Shown one piece after another: positions 51,899-62,849 of a stretch of DNA of 64,000 nucleotides. Within the stretch, counting starts at the first letter, position 1. The number at the start of each line of letters is the position of its first letter. The stretch is taken from contig JAFQQY010000047.1 of NCBI GenBank assembly GCA_017410365.1, forward strand, positions 1 to 64,000, in the 5' to 3' direction. The notes beneath the pieces were generated by a model, which ran no database searches, was not told where the DNA came from, and was given only the letters and a program-made list of their open reading frames with translations. Source of the stretch: Prevotella sp. (lineage in GTDB: Bacteria > Bacteroidota > Bacteroidia > Bacteroidales > Bacteroidaceae). A program made the translations under genes and the position numbers.

Positions 51899-52078
51899 CT
51901 TTATATGATAACAGGTCTTTAGTCTATGCAAAGGTACAATATAATTTTGATTATGCGAAAAATAGTCTTGTTAAACTTGTCTGGTTGTTAACCAGCGTTA
52001 AATGCAACGCGCTTAGGGCGTTGATAGTTTGATTTGTTTTTGTCAAATACAAAACCTGTTTCCCATAGCCGAAAACAG

Positions 52079-52160
52079 AGAAATGCCAGTTCTCTCATCA
52101 AGAAGTGCCAGTTCTCGGGGTGAGAAGTGCCAGATCTCTCATCGAGAAGTGCCAGTTCAT
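52079..52160 (+). repeat. Four tandem 22-bp repeats
   Basis: Units start at 52079, 52101, 52123 and 52145: GAAATGCCAGTTCTC.., GAAGTGCCAGTTCTC.., GAAGTGCCAGATCTC.., GAAGTGCCAGTTCATT. Each has an internal dyad GAGAA-gtgccag-TTCTC across unit joints. There is no spacer-repeat structure. The surrounding 51932-52332 holds no gene. Confidence 0.75.
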
Positions 52161-52262
52161 TATTATGTGGTTATGAAAACAGATTGGTAAAGACAGGAAT
52201 ACGGCTGTCGTGTTTTAAGATTTGTTTGCAAAAGGTTTTCTAGCTAAACGGAAATAATTTAT

Positions 52263-52270
52263 TAACTTTG
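52263..52270 (+). promoter_or_regulatory. Candidate -7 element upstream of ligA
   Basis: TAACTTTG; -33 not at ideal spacing. If used, repeat D copy 3 would make up most of a ~275-nt ligA leader, meaning the repeat was inserted between promoter and gene. Confidence 0.4.
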
Positions 52271-52332
52271 CGGAACATAACTCATAAAAAACAGTAGGCG
52301 GCTAAGCGGCTGTATACTAATAATAATTTAAG

Positions 52333-54809
<2,477 letters not shown>

Positions 54810-54810
54810 T

Positions 54811-54838
54811 TTTTGAGGTTTTAAGGTTATGAGGTTAA
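54811..54838 (+). repeat. Octamer tandem repeat, family B, short copy
   Basis: GAGGTTTT-AAGGTTAT-GAGGTTAA directly after the ligA stop. Confidence 0.7.
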
Positions 54839-54886
54839 ATAGAAACAATTCGCTTAATTTGTGTAATTCGTTGTCGTAAAAATCCC

Positions 54887-55567
54887 ATGAAAATAATTGT
54901 TTCAGAAGAAATATCAAGTGTATGCCCAGAATTCGCAGGTGCAGCTGTTGAGGCTTGGGTTACGAATACGCAGTATTGCGAGTTGCTGTGGCAAGAGATT
55001 AACGCCCTTGCGGAACAGTTCAAGGAGAAATATTCCACCGTAACGATAAAGGATATTCCGAGTATCGATGCCACAAGAAAGGTGTATAAGCTATGCGGCA
55101 AGGACCCCAGCCGTTACCGTCCGGCAGCAGAGGCACTTATACGCCGCATGGTGCAGGGCAAACAACTGTATCAGATAGACACGCTTGTCGACCTTGTCAA
55201 TCTGGCGAGCATTGCCTATGGCTATAGCATTGGCGGCTTTGATGCCGATAAGTTTGTAGGCGACACCCTGACACTGGGCATTGGAAAGGAAGGCGAACCA
55301 TACGAAGGTATAGGCAGAGGGATGCTCAACATAGCAGGTCTGCCCGTGTATCGTGATGCAGAGGGTGGGGTAGGCACTCCCACCAGCGACCACGAGCGCA
55401 CTAAGATGACGATGCAAACCACCCATGTCATGGTGCTCATCAATGGCTACGATGGCAACCGTGAGCACGTCAACAATTGTGCCCAATACCTTAAAGAACT
55501 GTTTGAGAAACATGCTTCGGGAAAAGATGTGAATATAGTGGAGTATGGCTCCTTTTTCACTCCTTAA
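54887..55567 (+). CDS. B3/B4 tRNA-binding domain protein
   Basis: 226 residues, cytoplasmic. Matches the B3/B4 domain otherwise found in the phenylalanyl-tRNA synthetase beta chain: CPEFAGAAVEAWVTNTQYCE, SIDATRKVYKLCGKDPSRYR, PAAEALIRRMVQGKQLYQID, LVDLVNLASIAYGYSIGGFD. Free-standing members are thought to help edit or bind aminoacyl-tRNA; the exact role is not established. Probably downstream in the ligA transcript. Confidence 0.88.
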   Translation: MKIIVSEEISSVCPEFAGAAVEAWVTNTQYCELLWQEINALAEQFKEKYSTVTIKDIPSIDATRKVYKLCGKDPSRYRPAAEALIRRMVQGKQLYQIDTLVDLVNLASIAYGYSIGGFDADKFVGDTLTLGIGKEGEPYEGIGRGMLNIAGLPVYRDAEGGVGTPTSDHERTKMTMQTTHVMVLINGYDGNREHVNNCAQYLKELFEKHASGKDVNIVEYGSFFTP

Positions 55568-55805
55568 ACTACACGATTATAATTAGTAAATGGCGTTCGG
55601 ACTGACAGTCAGAACGCCACTTACTGGCAGTCCGAACGGCTCGGACTGTGAGTCCGAAGGCTTCGGACTAGGGGAAGCTCAGCTAAGAGGTGTCATTGAC
55701 AAGAAATTCTTCATCTTCAGACGGTCAAGATTTTCGGCTAATCCACGCGGTTATGCAGGTGACCAACTTTTTGTCCGTAGAACTAAGTCAAGGAGATATT
55801 TCAAG
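55568..55805. other. Intergenic palindrome cluster
   Basis: Three nested hairpins at 55590-55672: TGGCGTTC..GAACGCCA with an inner GACTG/CAGTC pair, AGTCCGA-ACGGC-TCGGACT, and AGTCCGAAG-GC-TTCGGACT. The AGTCCGA word recurs throughout. It lies between convergent genes and can act as a bidirectional terminator or a REP-like element. The rest of the gap shows no gene. Confidence 0.65.
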
Positions 55806-57158
55806 CTACATATCTTCTATAGATAGTCCTTTGTAAATAATATCGTATCCTTTAAAAGAGCCTGCTGATTTTAAGAATAATTCTGATTTGGCTCTTAACA
55901 CCGCTTCATCATAGTTTTTTTCTTGTCTCTTAACCTCGATAAATTCAATTTTGTTATCCAGCTCATCTTCAGCAATAATGTCAATCTCGTTTTCGCCTTT
56001 TCTGTCATGCCAATATCCTAAACGGGTGTATGCTCCCGATTCTTTAAGCACTTCATTGAAGTAGCTTTCAAGAGATTTTCCACTGACTGTAGTAAAATCA
56101 CGTTCTACAATAGTTTTCAATCTCTCATTTCCTCCAGCCTCGATGATGTGCGTATATTTATATACGAATCGGAACCAAAATTTCAAGAACTGGTCGTTGA
56201 TAGCATAATGAACATTCTTGTTGCCGGACTTTTCATATATGGGTTGCTTTTTGCTTATGAGGTCATATTCCTCACTTAGATTCTTTAAGTAGCCCGACAA
56301 CTCTTTTATGTTAAGAGCATTTTCTAATTCCGAACGTGTATTTTTTCCTTGAGCTATAAGTGTCAATATAGAGAAATAGATGCCATAATCTTTTCCAAAC
56401 TCGTCGACAAGCATATTTTTACCTTCTGGCAAGAAATAGGAATCTCTTTCAAAAAACATATCCAGCATTTTCTTCTCGGTAAACTTTTTTTTGTCGATAA
56501 ACAACTCTACATATTTAGCAATACCACCAGTAAGAGTATAAAGAGCCAACAAATCTGATTTCTTATAGTCAGGGCAATATTGAGACATAATTTCTTTGAG
56601 GACTGATGGTTTGAAGGGTCGAACATGCATAGTGTCTGTTTGCCTGCCAAAAAGTGGTTGCTTCTTATCCTTGAATATCTTATTCATAAGGGTGTTTACA
56701 GAACCTGCCACAATTAGGTTTATCTGTGCATTGTTCTTATAACTGTCCCATATATTCTGCATATCTGAATAGATAGAGGGATTTACGCGATAGAAATCTT
56801 GAAATTCATCAATGAATAGATTGATGTGTTGAGTTTGCGACAATTCCATGATGAATTTGAATACGGCAGCAAAAGACATTGCTTTGCTATCAAGCATTGG
56901 AATGTTGAGTTTTGTGCGAATCTCGTCTAAGAATATATCGCATAGGTCGGCTTCTGCTTTACGAGCAACAAAAAAGTAGAGCATAGGCTTGTTCTCATAA
57001 AACTTCTTGACCATCTCAGTCTTACCGATACGACGTCTTCCTGTAATGATGGTAAATTGGGCAACTTCATGAGATAGTTCTTCTATCTCTCTAAGCTTTT
57101 CAAACTCTTGTTCTCTATCAAAAAATCTCATATCTATAAGCTTTATCGTAATATTCAT
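55806..57158 (-). CDS. Archaeal-type ATPase with DUF234-like C terminus
   Basis: 450 residues from the ATG at 57158; the ATG at 57194 lies upstream of the predicted transcription start and is rejected, while an ATG at 57131 (MRFFDREQEFEKLREIEELS) is also possible. Walker A IITGRRRIGKTEMVKKF, Walker B INLFIDEFQDF, IVAGSVNTLMNKIF; C-terminal DUF234-type nuclease-fold with RLGYWHDRKGENEIDIIAED and IEFIEVKRQEKNY (D...ExK). Solitary gene of unknown role, second of this type in the window. Low GC. Confidence 0.87.
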   Translation of the reverse strand: MNITIKLIDMRFFDREQEFEKLREIEELSHEVAQFTIITGRRRIGKTEMVKKFYENKPMLYFFVARKAEADLCDIFLDEIRTKLNIPMLDSKAMSFAAVFKFIMELSQTQHINLFIDEFQDFYRVNPSIYSDMQNIWDSYKNNAQINLIVAGSVNTLMNKIFKDKKQPLFGRQTDTMHVRPFKPSVLKEIMSQYCPDYKKSDLLALYTLTGGIAKYVELFIDKKKFTEKKMLDMFFERDSYFLPEGKNMLVDEFGKDYGIYFSILTLIAQGKNTRSELENALNIKELSGYLKNLSEEYDLISKKQPIYEKSGNKNVHYAINDQFLKFWFRFVYKYTHIIEAGGNERLKTIVERDFTTVSGKSLESYFNEVLKESGAYTRLGYWHDRKGENEIDIIAEDELDNKIEFIEVKRQEKNYDEAVLRAKSELFLKSAGSFKGYDIIYKGLSIEDM

Positions 57159-57161
57159 TAC

Positions 57162-57191
57162 CGTAACGACGGTTACGATAGTGCAAATGTA
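57162..57191 (-). promoter_or_regulatory. -7 element and operator-like dyad for the ATPase gene
   Basis: Minus-strand -7 TACATTTG at 57191-57184; the start codon is 26 nt downstream. Between them is CGTAAC-GACG-GTTACG (57162-57177), a perfect 6-bp dyad at the expected transcription start. Confidence 0.55.
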
Positions 57192-57255
57192 CAAATAAAA
57201 TTATTATTCGTGCAATAAAATCATAGTTTTTATATTTTTTTGCCGCAAATAAGTG

Positions 57256-57291
57256 TCTCCGACACTCAAAATGTCGGTGATATGTCGGAGA
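57256..57291. promoter_or_regulatory. 9-bp inverted repeat upstream of the ATPase promoter
   Basis: TCTCCGACA (57256-57264) and TGTCGGAGA (57283-57291), perfect arms, with an extra ATGTCGG between them. Could be an operator or a weak terminator for the convergent side. Confidence 0.45.
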
Positions 57292-57358
57292 TAAAACGAT
57301 TTGATATTTGCCTGAAATGCCAAAATATCTTAGTTGGCATAATATTCATTCTTATGAA

Positions 57359-59386
57359 CTACGCATACGAGTGCATGCCGCCAAGGAAATAGTTTACGCC
57401 GAAATAGGTCATCAGGACGGTGAGGAATGCAAGGAGCATGTACAGATGATAGTATTTCGGGTTCTGTAAGAACTTGATCGATTTGCGGTGCAGCGGTACG
57501 GAATAGACAAGCAGTGTTATTAGTGCCCATACCTCTTTCGGATCCCATCCCCAATATCTGCCCCATGACACGTTTGCCCATACGGCACCGAGGAAAATGC
57601 CGATGGCAAGGAGAAGGACGGCGTATGTGGTTATTTTAGTTGACGAGTTGACAAGTTGACGAGTTGCTAGACCAAGTTTGTGAGTTGATAAGTTGATGAG
57701 CCCCCACAACGACAGAAGAGCTGTGAAGGAGAGTAGGGCGTATGCCATCATAATCACCGATACATGAAGGGTGAGAAGGGGAGAGGAAAGAACTGGCATC
57801 AGCGGGGTTAGTTGCGGATTCATGTCGCTTAAATGAGCAACGAGCATTGTGAAACCGGACAATAGGAAACCGAAAGGAGTGAACATTATCGTGCGCCTTT
57901 GCATGACTACCGAAATCAGCATTATGCATAACGACATGAAGAGCATCGTTTCGTAACCGTTGCCCATTGGAATTCGTCCGCCAATATACCAGCGCAGCAG
58001 ATAATACGCAGAAATAAATGCCAGTGAGATGCAGGATAATGCTTTTAAGAGAGTCATGGCTGTCTTCATCTTGCCTGTTCTTTGATTCAATAAGAATATA
58101 ATGAATGCAATGACACCCAACGAAAGATGATACATGAACATTATCTTGTTGAAGGGAATGGCATTATACAGTATTTCCGCTTCAACGCGCTCTTTGGTGA
58201 GCGGTGCCACATCCTTTGGCAATGGTTTTATCAAGATACCGTTGGCGAGCATAAGCAGTATGCCAACTTTCTCGTCAACGCTACGGTAGGAGGGATTGGA
58301 AGCCAGTTTGTCTATATGCTTCGTAAGTTCTGAAAGGCATGCGTAGTTGCCCTTGATGCCCAATTCCTCACGCAGGCGTGAATCCTTAATCTTAATAAGA
58401 GGTTCGTCCTTCCATACATCAGGGCGTGCTATCCATCCGTAAACCACTTGCTCGGCAGAAAGACCATGATAACTGTCGCTGCCATAGATTTTCTTTACAA
58501 TGTCTTGTGCTAGAGTGTTGAACGGTGCAATGCGGTCGTTGTATATCACTTGCATGCGAGCCATTTGCTCTGCTTTCTCGTCGCTGACGGTGGGCAGTGA
58601 GCGTGCTGTGGCGCCAATGCTTATTAGGCAGAGGGTTAAGGTTATGAGGTTATGAGGTTTTGAGGTTTTACCCCCTAACAACCTCATAACCTTACCACCT
58701 AATAGCCTCAAGATAATGCTCAAGAGCAGTAGGATATAACCCGTGTAGGTGATGAATATCCCCCATGGGTCGTGCTTGATGCTTAGCACTGTACCCAGCA
58801 AGTCGCGGTCGAAAGAAGATTGGAAAAATCTGTAACCCTCAAACTTCAGTGGGTTGTTCATGGAGATGGCCCCCTCCAAACCTCCCCGAGGGGAGGCTTC
58901 AAAATTACCCTCTATTGAAGCTAGCGTATCCCCCTCGGGGGACGAAAGGGGGGCTTTGCTAATACTTACATAACTTATAAAATCAGCAGGCGCATTGGTG
59001 CCGGGATAATAGTCGATTACGAAACTGTCGAGGGTGAGGGTAAAGGGGAGTATCTGGTTTGTCTTGCCGTCAGAATAAATCTGTTGCGCTATTCCCTTGC
59101 GCAGATGAACGACACCCTCCTTGCCGGTGAAATAGCTTGTTGCAGCACCAAGCAGTATGACGATGAACGACAGGTGGAGCAAGCCCGTGGCTGGTCGACG
59201 CCATATCTTTCTTTTTATGAGGATAATGAGCGAAAGCAAGGCAAGCATTGTCCACAACGCAAAAAACCACCACGAATGATATATGTTGGTTTGTGCATAC
59301 TCCGTACCCTCGGCATGCTCGATGAACGTTGCCGCACCCATGACGATGAGCAGGACGACGAATATTATGGTCAGTGCCTTATTCAA
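57359..59386 (-). CDS. ccsBA: Fused cytochrome c biogenesis protein CcsBA
   Basis: 675 residues. N-terminal ResB/CcsB part with membrane helices (ALTIIFVVLLIVMGAATFIE, GLLHLSFIVILLGAATSYFT) and a periplasmic loop, then a CcsA part with helices and the tryptophan-rich haem-handling motif WGRYWGWDPKEVWAL. System II haem lyase attaching haem to CxxCH proteins, several of which are encoded upstream. Three dispersed-repeat segments lie in frame: family A in the CcsA half (57638-57700), family B (58629-58690) and a family C relative (58867-58960, giving APLSSPEGDTLAS). Overlaps the Rid gene by 4 nt. Confidence 0.92.
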   Translation of the reverse strand: MNKALTIIFVVLLIVMGAATFIEHAEGTEYAQTNIYHSWWFFALWTMLALLSLIILIKRKIWRRPATGLLHLSFIVILLGAATSYFTGKEGVVHLRKGIAQQIYSDGKTNQILPFTLTLDSFVIDYYPGTNAPADFISYVSISKAPLSSPEGDTLASIEGNFEASPRGGLEGAISMNNPLKFEGYRFFQSSFDRDLLGTVLSIKHDPWGIFITYTGYILLLLSIILRLLGGKVMRLLGGKTSKPHNLITLTLCLISIGATARSLPTVSDEKAEQMARMQVIYNDRIAPFNTLAQDIVKKIYGSDSYHGLSAEQVVYGWIARPDVWKDEPLIKIKDSRLREELGIKGNYACLSELTKHIDKLASNPSYRSVDEKVGILLMLANGILIKPLPKDVAPLTKERVEAEILYNAIPFNKIMFMYHLSLGVIAFIIFLLNQRTGKMKTAMTLLKALSCISLAFISAYYLLRWYIGGRIPMGNGYETMLFMSLCIMLISVVMQRRTIMFTPFGFLLSGFTMLVAHLSDMNPQLTPLMPVLSSPLLTLHVSVIMMAYALLSFTALLSLWGLINLSTHKLGLATRQLVNSSTKITTYAVLLLAIGIFLGAVWANVSWGRYWGWDPKEVWALITLLVYSVPLHRKSIKFLQNPKYYHLYMLLAFLTVLMTYFGVNYFLGGMHSYA
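57638..57700 (-). repeat. Family A octamers inside ccsBA
   Basis: GTTGACGA, GTTGACAA, GTTGATAA units in the plus-strand reading, translated in frame as an LATRQLVNSSTK segment between membrane helices. Confidence 0.75.
58629..58690 (-). repeat. Family B octamers, inverted pair, inside ccsBA
   Basis: AAGGTTAT-GAGGTTAT-GAGGTTTT-GAGGTTTT then the complementary AACCTCATAACCTTA, so the segment can fold back on itself. In frame in the coding sequence (GGKVMRLLGGKTSKPHNLIT). Confidence 0.75.
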
Positions 59387-60528
59387 AATCTCTCGAAGTT
59401 GCTTTCACATTCTTTTACTGCCATGCACTCCATTTCTATCAGCCATCCCGGACGGCAAACAGGAGCGTAGGTTATGATGCGCGGTGTGTCTGGGAAACGC
59501 TTGTCGAACATCTCCTTCACAGTGTGATAGTCGGCAATGTCGCGCAGATACACAATGATGTGTGCCATATCGTCGAAGGTGCAGCCGGCCTCCTTCAGCA
59601 ACTGCTCCACATTCTCCCACATGCGCTCCGTCTGTTTCACTATGTCGCCCGGGTGAACAATCTCGCCCTTGTTGTTGATGCTTGCCGTGCCAGATATGAA
59701 CACCTGGCGGCGGTCGCCATACTCAACCACCGTTCCACGCTCAAAGCTTACGCCATAGTCGCTGGTGCGGTTTAGATGACTTGGTGCATAGAGATGCCTT
59801 ATCTGCTGCTCCTGCACACCGGCAATGGCATAGTTGTCCATCTGCACCAGCACGTTGGGGTCGGCCTGTCTGCCACCGATGCCCGTGCTTGCAATGAAAT
59901 GAGTGTTCTGTGTCAGTCCTTGCGTGAAGAACACCTGATTCCTTGCACGCACCACACCGCCGTAGTTGAGGTCAACATCGTTGACGAAGAACCATGTGCG
60001 TATGCAGTTGTCAGCCAGTTTGCAACTCTCTTCAGCCAGTTGCATGATATACTCGTTGAGCAGCAGGCGCGTCTGGTATTCGGAGTTGGCTGCCAGATTG
60101 TGCGCACTTCCGTTCCACAGGTGACGGTATTCGCCATGACAGACCTCGTAAAGTCCGCTGCTGTTCATCCGTGTCAGTACGTTGGTCTGCAGATAAACCC
60201 ACAGTGCCATCTTTGTGCCGTCGAGAGGCGGTTGCTCAATGACCGACAAGGCACACTCAGAACAGTCGGCAGCATAGGCATACACGCTGTTTGCCTGATT
60301 GGCAGTATCGCTCAGATAGAAACGCTTGAAAACGGCCACTGCCCCTTTCAGTCTGTCGGTCAACAGTTCATGATAGGCGTTGAGCACAGCCTCCAACTGT
60401 TCACTATATGTCAGCGAAGGTCTGGCAACGTGAATCATCAGGTGATACTCCTTAACCTCAGTGCCGTTGTCAAAACCAAACAGTTCTACGCTGGCGTTGT
60501 TGAATTGTATTGTTTCTTTTATGTTCAT
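59383..60528 (-). CDS. Rid (YjgF)-domain protein with N-terminal extension
   Basis: 381 residues from the ATG at 60528; an in-frame ATG at 60582 lies upstream of the promoter and is rejected. The last ~150 residues are a Rid/YjgF domain (VFISGTASINNKGEIVHPGD, RMWENVEQLLKEAGCTFDDM, HIIVYLRDIADYHTVKEMFD). The N-terminal ~230 residues resemble the paired fold of chorismatase-like (FkbO/Hyg5) proteins, with WFFVNDVDLNYGGVVRARNQ. Usual Rid enzymes deaminate reactive imines; activity here is not readable. Its stop overlaps the ccsBA start (ATGA), an unexpected coupling. Confidence 0.82.
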   Translation of the reverse strand: MNIKETIQFNNASVELFGFDNGTEVKEYHLMIHVARPSLTYSEQLEAVLNAYHELLTDRLKGAVAVFKRFYLSDTANQANSVYAYAADCSECALSVIEQPPLDGTKMALWVYLQTNVLTRMNSSGLYEVCHGEYRHLWNGSAHNLAANSEYQTRLLLNEYIMQLAEESCKLADNCIRTWFFVNDVDLNYGGVVRARNQVFFTQGLTQNTHFIASTGIGGRQADPNVLVQMDNYAIAGVQEQQIRHLYAPSHLNRTSDYGVSFERGTVVEYGDRRQVFISGTASINNKGEIVHPGDIVKQTERMWENVEQLLKEAGCTFDDMAHIIVYLRDIADYHTVKEMFDKRFPDTPRIITYAPVCRPGWLIEMECMAVKECESNFERF

Positions 60529-60538
60529 AATTCGTTTA

Positions 60539-60569
60539 CAAAGATAATTATTTAAATGAAGACTGCAAA
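60539..60569 (-). promoter_or_regulatory. Promoter of the Rid-ccsBA operon
   Basis: -33 TTTG at 60569-60566, 19-nt spacer, -7 TATCTTTG at 60546-60539. Predicted start near 60533, only ~5 nt before the ATG at 60528, so the message may be almost leaderless. Confidence 0.75.
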
Positions 60570-60608
60570 GCAGATGAGACAAAAAGCGAATATGGAAACC
60601 GCTAAAGC

Positions 60609-61382
60609 CTATTGCTCCGCTCCCTCATAAATCCAGTTGTCAATCATCGATTTTATGTCAGCCGACGTTACGTCCTTGCTGTGGTCATAATGCCATGTAT
60701 GTGTGGTGTCGGTGTTTATCACCATTCTCAGCACACTGCCATTGGCATTGCCAGGTGCCACAAGACTGTATTGTGGCAACCGTGCCGACGTTTTGCCCAC
60801 CAGCGCATTGTAACTGCGGTCGGCAGTGAGAAACAATCCGGCGGCGGCAGATGTAGCAGCGCCATGGCAGTTGACACACGAAGCGTTGAACACCTTCTGC
60901 TGAATGGCATCGTACATGCTGACGTTCTGTGTGCCCACGTCCATAGTAGTGCTGTCGTTGACGTGCTCAATATTCATTGAGGCAAATGTAAGCACATGGC
61001 GGCGCAGGCGGTCGATGACACAGAGGCGCACTTCCTTGACGTTGTTGCCAATGCCCGACAATTTGACACTTGCCTGTCCCTCTGCCGTAACGTATTTCGT
61101 AATCTCGGCATATTCCTCATCCTCGCCAAAACCAGCCAGTGCCAGTTTGTAGTCGTCTGTCCAGCGACTGCATCCCGAAAGATTTCCAATCATTGTCACG
61201 GAGCGTCCTTCTGTGGTATGCACTTTCTCGCTGTATATGTCGCCGTCGTCGCATGAGGATATGAGAAGTAGAATAGTTGACAAGTAAACAAGTTGACGAG
61301 TTGACAAGTTGCGAGTGAACAAGTTGATAAGTTGACGAGTTGCTTGCGTTATTAGTTGATGGACTGTTGTTTTATTCTTCAT
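60609..61382 (-). CDS. One-haem cytochrome c lipoprotein
   Basis: 257 residues. The N terminus is a long signal region with lipobox LLLISSCDDGD at ~residue 44. Part of it is encoded by family A octamer repeats, giving repeated TRQL words. Mature part: a beta-rich domain, then a single c-type haem site ASCVNCHGAA (CxxCH), and a distal Met in RMVINTDT. Likely an outer-leaflet or periplasmic electron carrier needing CcsBA. Sits between the porin and Rid genes in the same direction. Confidence 0.8.
   Translation of the reverse strand: MKNKTTVHQLITQATRQLINLFTRNLSTRQLVYLSTILLLISSCDDGDIYSEKVHTTEGRSVTMIGNLSGCSRWTDDYKLALAGFGEDEEYAEITKYVTAEGQASVKLSGIGNNVKEVRLCVIDRLRRHVLTFASMNIEHVNDSTTMDVGTQNVSMYDAIQQKVFNASCVNCHGAATSAAAGLFLTADRSYNALVGKTSARLPQYSLVAPGNANGSVLRMVINTDTTHTWHYDHSKDVTSADIKSMIDNWIYEGAEQ
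61274..61360 (-). repeat. Family A octamers in the cytochrome lipoprotein signal region
   Basis: GTTGACAA, GTAAACAA, GTTGACGA, GTTGACAA, GTTGCGAG, GTTGATAA, GTTGACGA in the plus-strand reading. Encodes the ATRQLINLFTRNLSTRQLVY stretch ahead of the lipobox. Confidence 0.75.
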
Positions 61383-61449
61383 TTTGTTTTTCTTTTTAGA
61401 AGTTTAGACGTATGCTTCTTTTTAGGAGTGTAGGAGTTAAAGAGTGGAG

Positions 61450-61557
61450 GTGGCCTCACCCCCGCCCCCTCTCCAAAGGGCGAGGGGAGTAGTAACAATA
61501 CTCAATCTCCCAACATTCATCCAAGTTCCCCTCCTTTGGAGGGGTTAGGGGAGGTTC
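61450..61557 (+). repeat. Repeat family C, intergenic copy
   Basis: GGCCTCACCCCCGCCCCCTC, CAAAGGGCGAGGGGAGTAGT, then TCCTTTGGAGGGGTTAGGGG ending at the porin stop codon. Nearly the same ends as the ligA inserts, with a different centre. Confidence 0.85.
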
Positions 61558-62835
61558 CTAAAACGCATACTGCATCATAACGGTAGCGTTGTGGGTGGCA
61601 AGTCCTAGGTTGTCCATGTCGCGGTCAAGCTGTGTATTATGTCCCGTGCGACCAGTATATTGATACATGGCAGACAGTTTGATGTTTGTGCCCGGTACGA
61701 AATAGTTTACCACGGCCGCTGGCATATTCAACATGCCGTCGGCATCAGTGCCGTTGCGGTCCATCAGGTCGTAGCGTGCGCCCACCTGCAGTTTTGGAGT
61801 AATAAAATAACCTGCCTGAACATATCCGCCCCAGTAGTTGTAGGAGTCGTCAATCTTCTGTCGGTCAGTAAACCCGATGTTCATGTAGTATGTCTCCGCA
61901 GCCACATACCATCTGTTGTAGAGCATGGCAAATTCAAGTCCTGCACGCAAGTCGTTGGTACTTTCGTTTTCCGATTCTACGTTATAGTTGACACTTGCAC
62001 CTACAAGCACTTTCTTTTCGTCAAGCATCTTGTTGTTGCCCTGAGTCATCGGCATAGCACCGAATGGCTGGTATGTTATTCTTCCGGCATAAAGCAATGA
62101 CGGAATATGAATGTCGTCGCTCAGAGTCTTTGTTGCATTGTTTACGGCAGCGCCCGTGCCGTTGAAGATGCCGACCTGATAACCCCATTTGTCTTTTATC
62201 ATACCATGCATCTGAACACCGAGATCAAAGCCAGTACCGACATTTGGTGTCAGCGCATTAAGCGAGTGGGGCAGTATTACGGCTGCTGTAAGCGATGTAG
62301 GCAGGGTGGGGAAGAGAGTCTCTCCGAGGGTTGTCATATAGGCATGACTGAACGGTGTCTTGAATTTTCCCACTCTGAAACGCATTTCCTTGCTTGCAGC
62401 ATAGTCAATCCATGCCTGTTGCAGAATGTTGCCTCCAGAAGCAGCCGCATTTATACTCACGTTGTAGTCAATCTTTCCGAATGCCCTGCCAGTGAAACCA
62501 ATGATTGCGTATGGCATAGAGAAACCGGAGTTGGCCACATTGTCCTGATTGTAGGCCTTGTCCAATCCGCAGTCGTCGTAATAGTTATAGTTGCCGGTTG
62601 TCTGTATATACATATATGGCTTGAACACGAAGTCGCCCTTCTGCGACTGCAATGTAAATCCGCGGTTGTCGGCAATCGGTATCACGCCGTTGTCCATGTT
62701 CAGCGTTGTCTGTTCTGTTTCCTTTTCCTGTGCCATGGCAGTTGCCGAAGCCATTGCGACTAAAGAAAGTGCCAATGCCTTGTTCTTAAAGCAAGATGCA
62801 AAATGCTTGATGCCTAATGAATTATCGTTCTTCAT
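61558..62835 (-). CDS. Outer-membrane porin-like beta-barrel protein
   Basis: 425 residues. Signal peptide core ALALSLVAMASATAMAQ. The rest alternates polar and aromatic residues with Gly turns as in OprO/OprP-type porins (GFTLQSQKGDFVFKPYMYIQ, VGKFKTPFSHAYMTTLGETL, YMNIGFTDRQKIDDSYNYWG) and ends with the barrel-insertion signature NATVMMQYAF. Lies 14 nt downstream of the di-haem gene, so co-transcribed. Possibly admits an anion or metal complex used by the cytochrome partners. Confidence 0.85.
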   Translation of the reverse strand: MKNDNSLGIKHFASCFKNKALALSLVAMASATAMAQEKETEQTTLNMDNGVIPIADNRGFTLQSQKGDFVFKPYMYIQTTGNYNYYDDCGLDKAYNQDNVANSGFSMPYAIIGFTGRAFGKIDYNVSINAAASGGNILQQAWIDYAASKEMRFRVGKFKTPFSHAYMTTLGETLFPTLPTSLTAAVILPHSLNALTPNVGTGFDLGVQMHGMIKDKWGYQVGIFNGTGAAVNNATKTLSDDIHIPSLLYAGRITYQPFGAMPMTQGNNKMLDEKKVLVGASVNYNVESENESTNDLRAGLEFAMLYNRWYVAAETYYMNIGFTDRQKIDDSYNYWGGYVQAGYFITPKLQVGARYDLMDRNGTDADGMLNMPAAVVNYFVPGTNIKLSAMYQYTGRTGHNTQLDRDMDNLGLATHNATVMMQYAF

Positions 62836-62849
62836 TTTTCTTTTTCGTT

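Noticed and set aside
52079-52160. CRISPR array
   Set aside because: The repeats are directly adjacent with no unique spacers and no cas genes are near.
57131-57194. Start of the DUF234-type ATPase at 57194
   Set aside because: This ATG lies upstream of the -7 element, so it cannot be in the transcript from that promoter.
59776-60555. 259-codon plus-strand open frame
   Set aside because: Antisense to the Rid-domain gene, which has a consensus promoter and recognisable domain.
62107-62763. 218-codon plus-strand open frame
   Set aside because: Antisense to the porin gene, whose signal peptide and beta-barrel pattern are convincing.
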